Positions 44,001 to 50,000 of a stretch of DNA of 60,000 bases are shown piece by piece. The stretch's first letter is position 1. The number at the start of each line of letters is the position of its first letter. A model generated the notes under the pieces. That model ran no database searches. It was not told where the DNA came from and was given only the letters and a program-made list of their open reading frames with translations. The position numbers and the translations under genes are program-made. Location: contig NW_019091496.1 in NCBI RefSeq assembly GCF_001949145.1, positions 328,339 to 388,338 on the forward strand. Reading direction: 5' to 3'. The DNA is from Acanthaster planci (Eukaryota > Echinodermata > Asteroidea > Valvatida > Acanthasteridae).

Positions 44001-47000
44001 TACTCTTTTCAAAGGGCCACCAGTGCGGCTAACGCTGGTGACCCCTCGGGTGGTCCGAGTGGTCACCACTTTCTTCGACTGCTGAGACGATTGTTGGGAC
44101 GAGGACCGTGCATTGGATCTGTGCGACATGGCTGAAAGGGGACCACAGTTTCCGTGCGCACAACTCCAAAAAAAAAAATCAGCTAATCCAAACAGCAGTC
44201 GTCAATTTCCCAAAACTTTCTTCCGACTCCTTCAACAACTTTCTCTCTCTTAAAAAATCTCTGCAAAAACCCTCTCAACGAGCAGAGCAGAAGATCCAGT
44301 CGGAGTTTCCCACTTCATAAACTATCTCCTCGGCTCCGTCAAGGCAGGGGGAAAAAAAGTCCAGACACCAGACAAGGGCCGAGCCGAGTTGAAGGGAAAA
44401 CTTCCAACTGAGCTCCTGCCTGACTGGTAGTCAGACTCAGAGTGGGACTACCACTGCCCCCGTCAGCTCTTTAAAAATGTCGGCCCACTGTTGCTACACC
44501 CCTCACGAATTTTAAAAAAAAAAAAAAAAAAAAAAGGTGTGTGTTCCAAGGCCTATGGTGGCAAATGCCAGACAAAAGGCTTACCTGTACTGGGAGACAT
44601 TCTGCCATGCCTGACTGGTTTTGCTGGCTTCAGCTCTCCTGTGTCGGTTGTATGTGTGAGGGGTTTTTCTATAGATCAGTGTACTCAGTGCTTCTATCTA
44701 AACCAATTACAGGGCAATGTGCACCAGCGATAGCCCTGCTGGTGGGTGTTACAAAATCCAAGTACACTTGAGGTATTGCTTGATAAAAAAAAAGCTGAGG
44801 GGTCCTTGCAGGCTGTTTTCATTCACAGTTTGCTAGATGACCTTCGTTATTATTGACACGACCCAGGTATTGTTATGCTAAAAAAAACCACCTTCTTGAT
44901 GGACTCTCAGACATTGCCATGGCGAGTCAGGAGGGATATTTGGACAAACAAGAATCCTGGGAAATTCTGGAAGTGCCAAGCGGGTCCCGTGGTATCCAAA
45001 CAAAAAACAACGAGCGGTGTTTTTTTTTTTCTTTTTCTTTTGTGGTGTGTTTGATTTCTTGCTGATATCATGTGTGATGCATGCCCTGTCATGACTGTGA
45101 AGTATTCACAAATATTGCAAATGCTGGTGAATATTGGGCAAGAGGGGGGAAAAAATGCCCAGATAAGGGAATTCTTGTGTTTACCAGTGCAAATTGTGGA
45201 GAATGACACTATTCCAACTAAAACAGGAAAAGCTTATTATTCAAAGTTATTAATTTAGAATAAAATGCTTTTCAAAAATTAAAAGTCAAAAGAGTGGCTT
45301 TTGAAATATGGTTTAAGATATGCAATTAATCGAAAACCAGAAACGTTTTCTGTGCTCTTAACTAAAGGGAGTACATAACATGAACAAGTGTCTCCAGTAA
45401 CCGGTACACACTATAAAGTATGTATTATATGGCTATAAAGCACTTTGCAAGAAGATTTTTTTTTTGAGTTGGTTTTTCTTTTCAATTTGTTACATGTACC
45501 TGTTAATTTCTCGATTTTTTTTTCATGCAACATAAAGAACTTTGAAAAAGGTACAAAAACCAACCTTATCTCCGAAGCAAGCTTTTCGTTTTCCCAAAAC
45601 ATCCTAAATGACACACTAGCACTCTGGAGCAGATTCAAAAGTCGAGTGGATTCTCCCCATCGCTAATTTGTATGCGCTGATAAGCCGCTTTTTATGAGCT
45701 GCTCCCTGAACTTCTTGGGGTAAAAAAATAATGCCGGTGCACTGCCTGTTTGGCTTGCGAGAGCTTGGAATGGGCTTTGTGGTCCCAAATATATTAAAAA
45801 AAACTTCCCTAACCAATCCAAAATCAAATCGAGGCCTGGGGTCTTTTGAGGGGCACCTTGTAATCACTCGGCGAACTTTGGTCACAATTCTGTATGGAAT
45901 CATTGCCCTCCACACCTTAATTCACACTGTGTAACCTTGGAGTGATTTACCAGTTAGGCTGTCATCCAATACCCACATGCTCTCAATGGGTGTGCACACT
46001 ACCTGGTAAAGACTTTTATTTCATTTCCAAATGTACCCCTATGGTGGGGAAATGACCTTCTGATTTGACACGCTTAATGGGTAGGAAAATTACAAGGCTT
46101 TAAAATGCAAAAGAAGTCAATTGCCGATCCAAACTGGGTTGACTACACACACCATGCACTTTGCAGCTGATAAGAAGGTTTGTACTTTTTGGCACCCTGA
46201 AAGAAATAAAGTGCTCGACGAAAATGTCCAACTTTCAGCACTAAAGACTTCAAGTGATAGCCTTCAAAAGAGAACCTGCCAGGTACAACTAACTTTTCCC
46301 AGCAGCAAATTTCTGCCAGATTTCTCACTCATCAAGAAGAGCACATAAAATGGAAGAACAGTGTGTAATAAGTGTTTTTTTGAATGGACAATACAGTTTT
46401 CTTCTGTGATTTTTCTTTGGGGGGGTGGAGGACAGAAATGTGCAATTTTTTACAGTGGTGAGAAATTCTTAATGACATGGGTTTCACATCTGGGGGAAAT
46501 GCGAATGGGACTGATTTGGTTTTGCATGCATATCAGTCACTCCCAACGTCTCGCAATCAACACCCTCTCCCATTATTTTTTTCCTTCTTTTTGGGGGGAG
46601 AGGGGAGAGGGGAAGGATAAACGTTTAAGTTACATAAAAGTAACATAAAGTCACATTTGCTCACAGTTGGTTGAAAAATTCCAAACTACCGGCAATTGTA
46701 CACAGGCACGACTTACAAGGGAGTTGAAAATTATAGTGTACATGTAAGATGTTTCTTCGGCGAATACAAGTGTTGTCTATGTATAGATACTGTACATGTA
46801 CCTCTCTGCCTTATTGGATCATAGATTATGTGCGGTCTTTGGCCACAACTCAATAATGCCTGGCAGGGGCCAATATCATTGCGCTGCTTAAGCGAAAAAC
46901 TTTATGTAAGTGTAAAAAACCTTGCTTGACAAATCAGGTTACCAGCCCTAACTTCTTGTGATGTATATTGTTTTGGAATGGTATTTACCTGTCTTATGGT

Positions 47001-50000
47001 TAGCATGACAACCACACAGAGTTTGAGCTGGTAACCTTTGTTTATCAAGCAAGGTTTTTTCGTGCTTAAGCAAATTCTGTGCTTAAGCAGCTCTGTGAAA
47101 CTGGCCCAGACTTTTGGGAGAATGGCTTTAATGCCAATTTTGAGGAGACACCACAGGATCATTGTTCAGCCACAACGCTTGGGGCTAATGGATCACATGA
47201 CAAAAAAACTCCTCAATACAGGCTGCCTACGAGTGTAGACATGCGCCAACAACGTATGCCCGCAACATTCATCTTTTCACACCGCATCTTATTCAATGCT
47301 TCAAACAACTTTTCTTTTTCAAAAATCTGCCCCCAAATAATAATTTTTCCTTTTATCTTCTGTCGTCTTTTGAGCAAGCCCCATTGCTGTGAGCATTGTC
47401 GTGAAAGCAAACCACATCAGAGGGCTTCTGCAACAGTCAAGTCGTGGAGGTTGTTAACCTACGTGTACTTGTAAATCCCAGGAATGGCAGGCATTGTCAA
47501 CCCAGACTGTTAGTTCACAACCTCCTGATTGATTGCACAAGCCAATTTATTAAATTGCACTTTTCTGTCGAGGCCTCCCCAAAAGGGGGGGGGCTTTAGG
47601 GGGACGAAGGGTATATGCTATTGTTAAAGCTGGACAATGCTGTGTATGGTACATGTACCTGCTTGCATACGCGCAAGTCAGTATGATTGATAGTTGGACG
47701 ACCAAATATGGTGAGAGGATCAGGATGAACAAATACATGTAGAGGGCTCCACTACGTCAACAAGAATTCCTTTTCAAAGTCAACAAGTTCCTGAGCCATT
47801 TTTGTCCCCAATTTATTCATGACACTGTGTGCATGGCAGGTGCTATCATATGTACATGTGTTTTTTATGCACTTTCTCAAAATGAACTACATGAATGAGA
47901 GTGACCAATTTGTTTCCTTTAATCAAATAATCACAAGATATTTGGTGGGATTTACATGTACCGGTACATTAGACTGGATACCAGACCCCATGATTCTGAC
48001 TACTCTACGAATCAAAGGTCCGGTATCACCCAATGTCCACGTGACCAAGACTGGAGGACTTCCTCCAGTTTTCCGGAAATAGCAGAAATATTCCCAAGTC
48101 TACCCATCTATATTCGGCCTGTTCGGATAGTAGATGTTCGGTTATTCCCAACTGGGTGGTTAGGTAGGCTAGCGGTTGAACGTAAACTCCCGTAAAATGG
48201 CAGCTGCTGATCCTACATGTGACTTTACACTGAAATCGAAGGTCGCCTTGGCCGAAATCGATGCAAGGCGAAATGCAGAATATAATGCCCACACATACAG
48301 GGTGCACCACTGTAATGAAATCGAAAACACCTAGGCTCTCAACCTCTGACCCCTGACCCTTGCATCATTTCTATTTATATCCGTGGGTACTACCCTGACC
48401 TTAGTTTTTTTTTATCATTAAGAGTCATCAGGGAATCTTTGGGCAGGGAACCAGACTAGATCTACACGTACATGTACCTGAAATGAAAAATGACCACTTT
48501 TCCATGGGGAGGGGGGGATTCTGGAAGGAATTCACTGCCTCATTGCGGTCAGCATTCAACATCTTTGCAATCAAAGCAAAGTATAGTTGCTCCCCAAATA
48601 GCTGATTCTTCACATTACTTCACGTTCACTACAAACCACAAAAAAAACTTTCTCTTTGGTTCTAAAATTTTTCCCTGGCAACTTCCAAGGTCAGAATACC
48701 ATTGTTGGTGCAATACCAACCATTGCCATGGCAACACCCTTCCATATCGGGCATGAAAAAGCACATTCGTTACCACAGCGATACTCGTCAACCATCACAG
48801 GGAGGCGAGGAATGTCAACTTTAGTGACTTTCTCTCCATGCCTCAGTCTCTCTCTCGTATACCTGCCTGGGACCAGAATACATCTAGCTTTCTATTTTTT
48901 CCCACCAGAGAAGACTTGCAAACTCTCAAATACAAAGCACAGTTGATTTCTCAAGCCTGGTTCTGTTTTTTTTCCCGCAGCGTCTGCATGCATGGGATGA
49001 CACCTTCAAAGGGACGCGGTGGTATGTGCTTTGTGCACGTCCAACGAGGAGAAAAAATAAATTGTGTGGAAAGAAAACACGGCCTGACCTCAGTCTCCAC
49101 ACGCCCCCCCTTCTTTCCTGCCTCAGTCTCTCTTCATTGAGATCTCAGAGAGAACTGCCTGGCGTGGGAATGAGATTCAGGGACACCGCCAGACAGAACA
49201 AGTCACAAGTTGAGCACAGCAAGTCTTCAAAGCAACTCAACTGCCGAGTCCTCCAAACAAGAGACCTGTTACCGTGCCAAGGCTACGCAATGGGTGCAAC
49301 TTGACAGGCAACAATGCCACGCAATGCTGAGTGATGAGAAATCTATGAATGAATCAGAGAATCCTAAGTTGGAAAATTTCCAGAAACTTCCCAAATAAGC
49401 ACTTGCGTAGTGGAAAAAAAGCTCAGGGAAACTCCAACACCAATACACTGTACACCAACAGACAATCTGACTAGCATTTATTTCTGCAAAGCCAAAATCT
49501 ATTCTTCTGAGCAGAGCTTAAGTTCAAATGCTTTCCGGCATTATAAGCTCTCAAGAAGCAATACAACATCACAGCTCAGACTGCTTCATCAATTCATATG
49601 CTTGCACACTGGCTAGACCCTCAATAAAAAATGCTTACTTACTTTAAGCTTACTTACTTTAAAGGAACCATAAAATACAAATATTTTACTAAATTATACT
49701 AAAACCCTGAAATTGCACCCCCGGGGTTTCAATTTACCTGATTTAAAGTTTTTTTTTGCACGTTTAACCCATATTTTGGGGCTTTTTTGGTTTTTATGCT
49801 AATACATTTTTGCATATTCATGAACAAAACTACGATGTCATCCAAGGCACCGAGCCTCAATGTTGCACTGATTTGTGCACAGAAAATTTCTAGATTTTTT
49901 TAAACACTGCTATGGTAGATTTCATTTCCTTTGACAATTTATTGTGCAAGTATATGGCAATAAGTAAGCAAGCAACTTTTTCACAGAAATGTTTTCAGAT

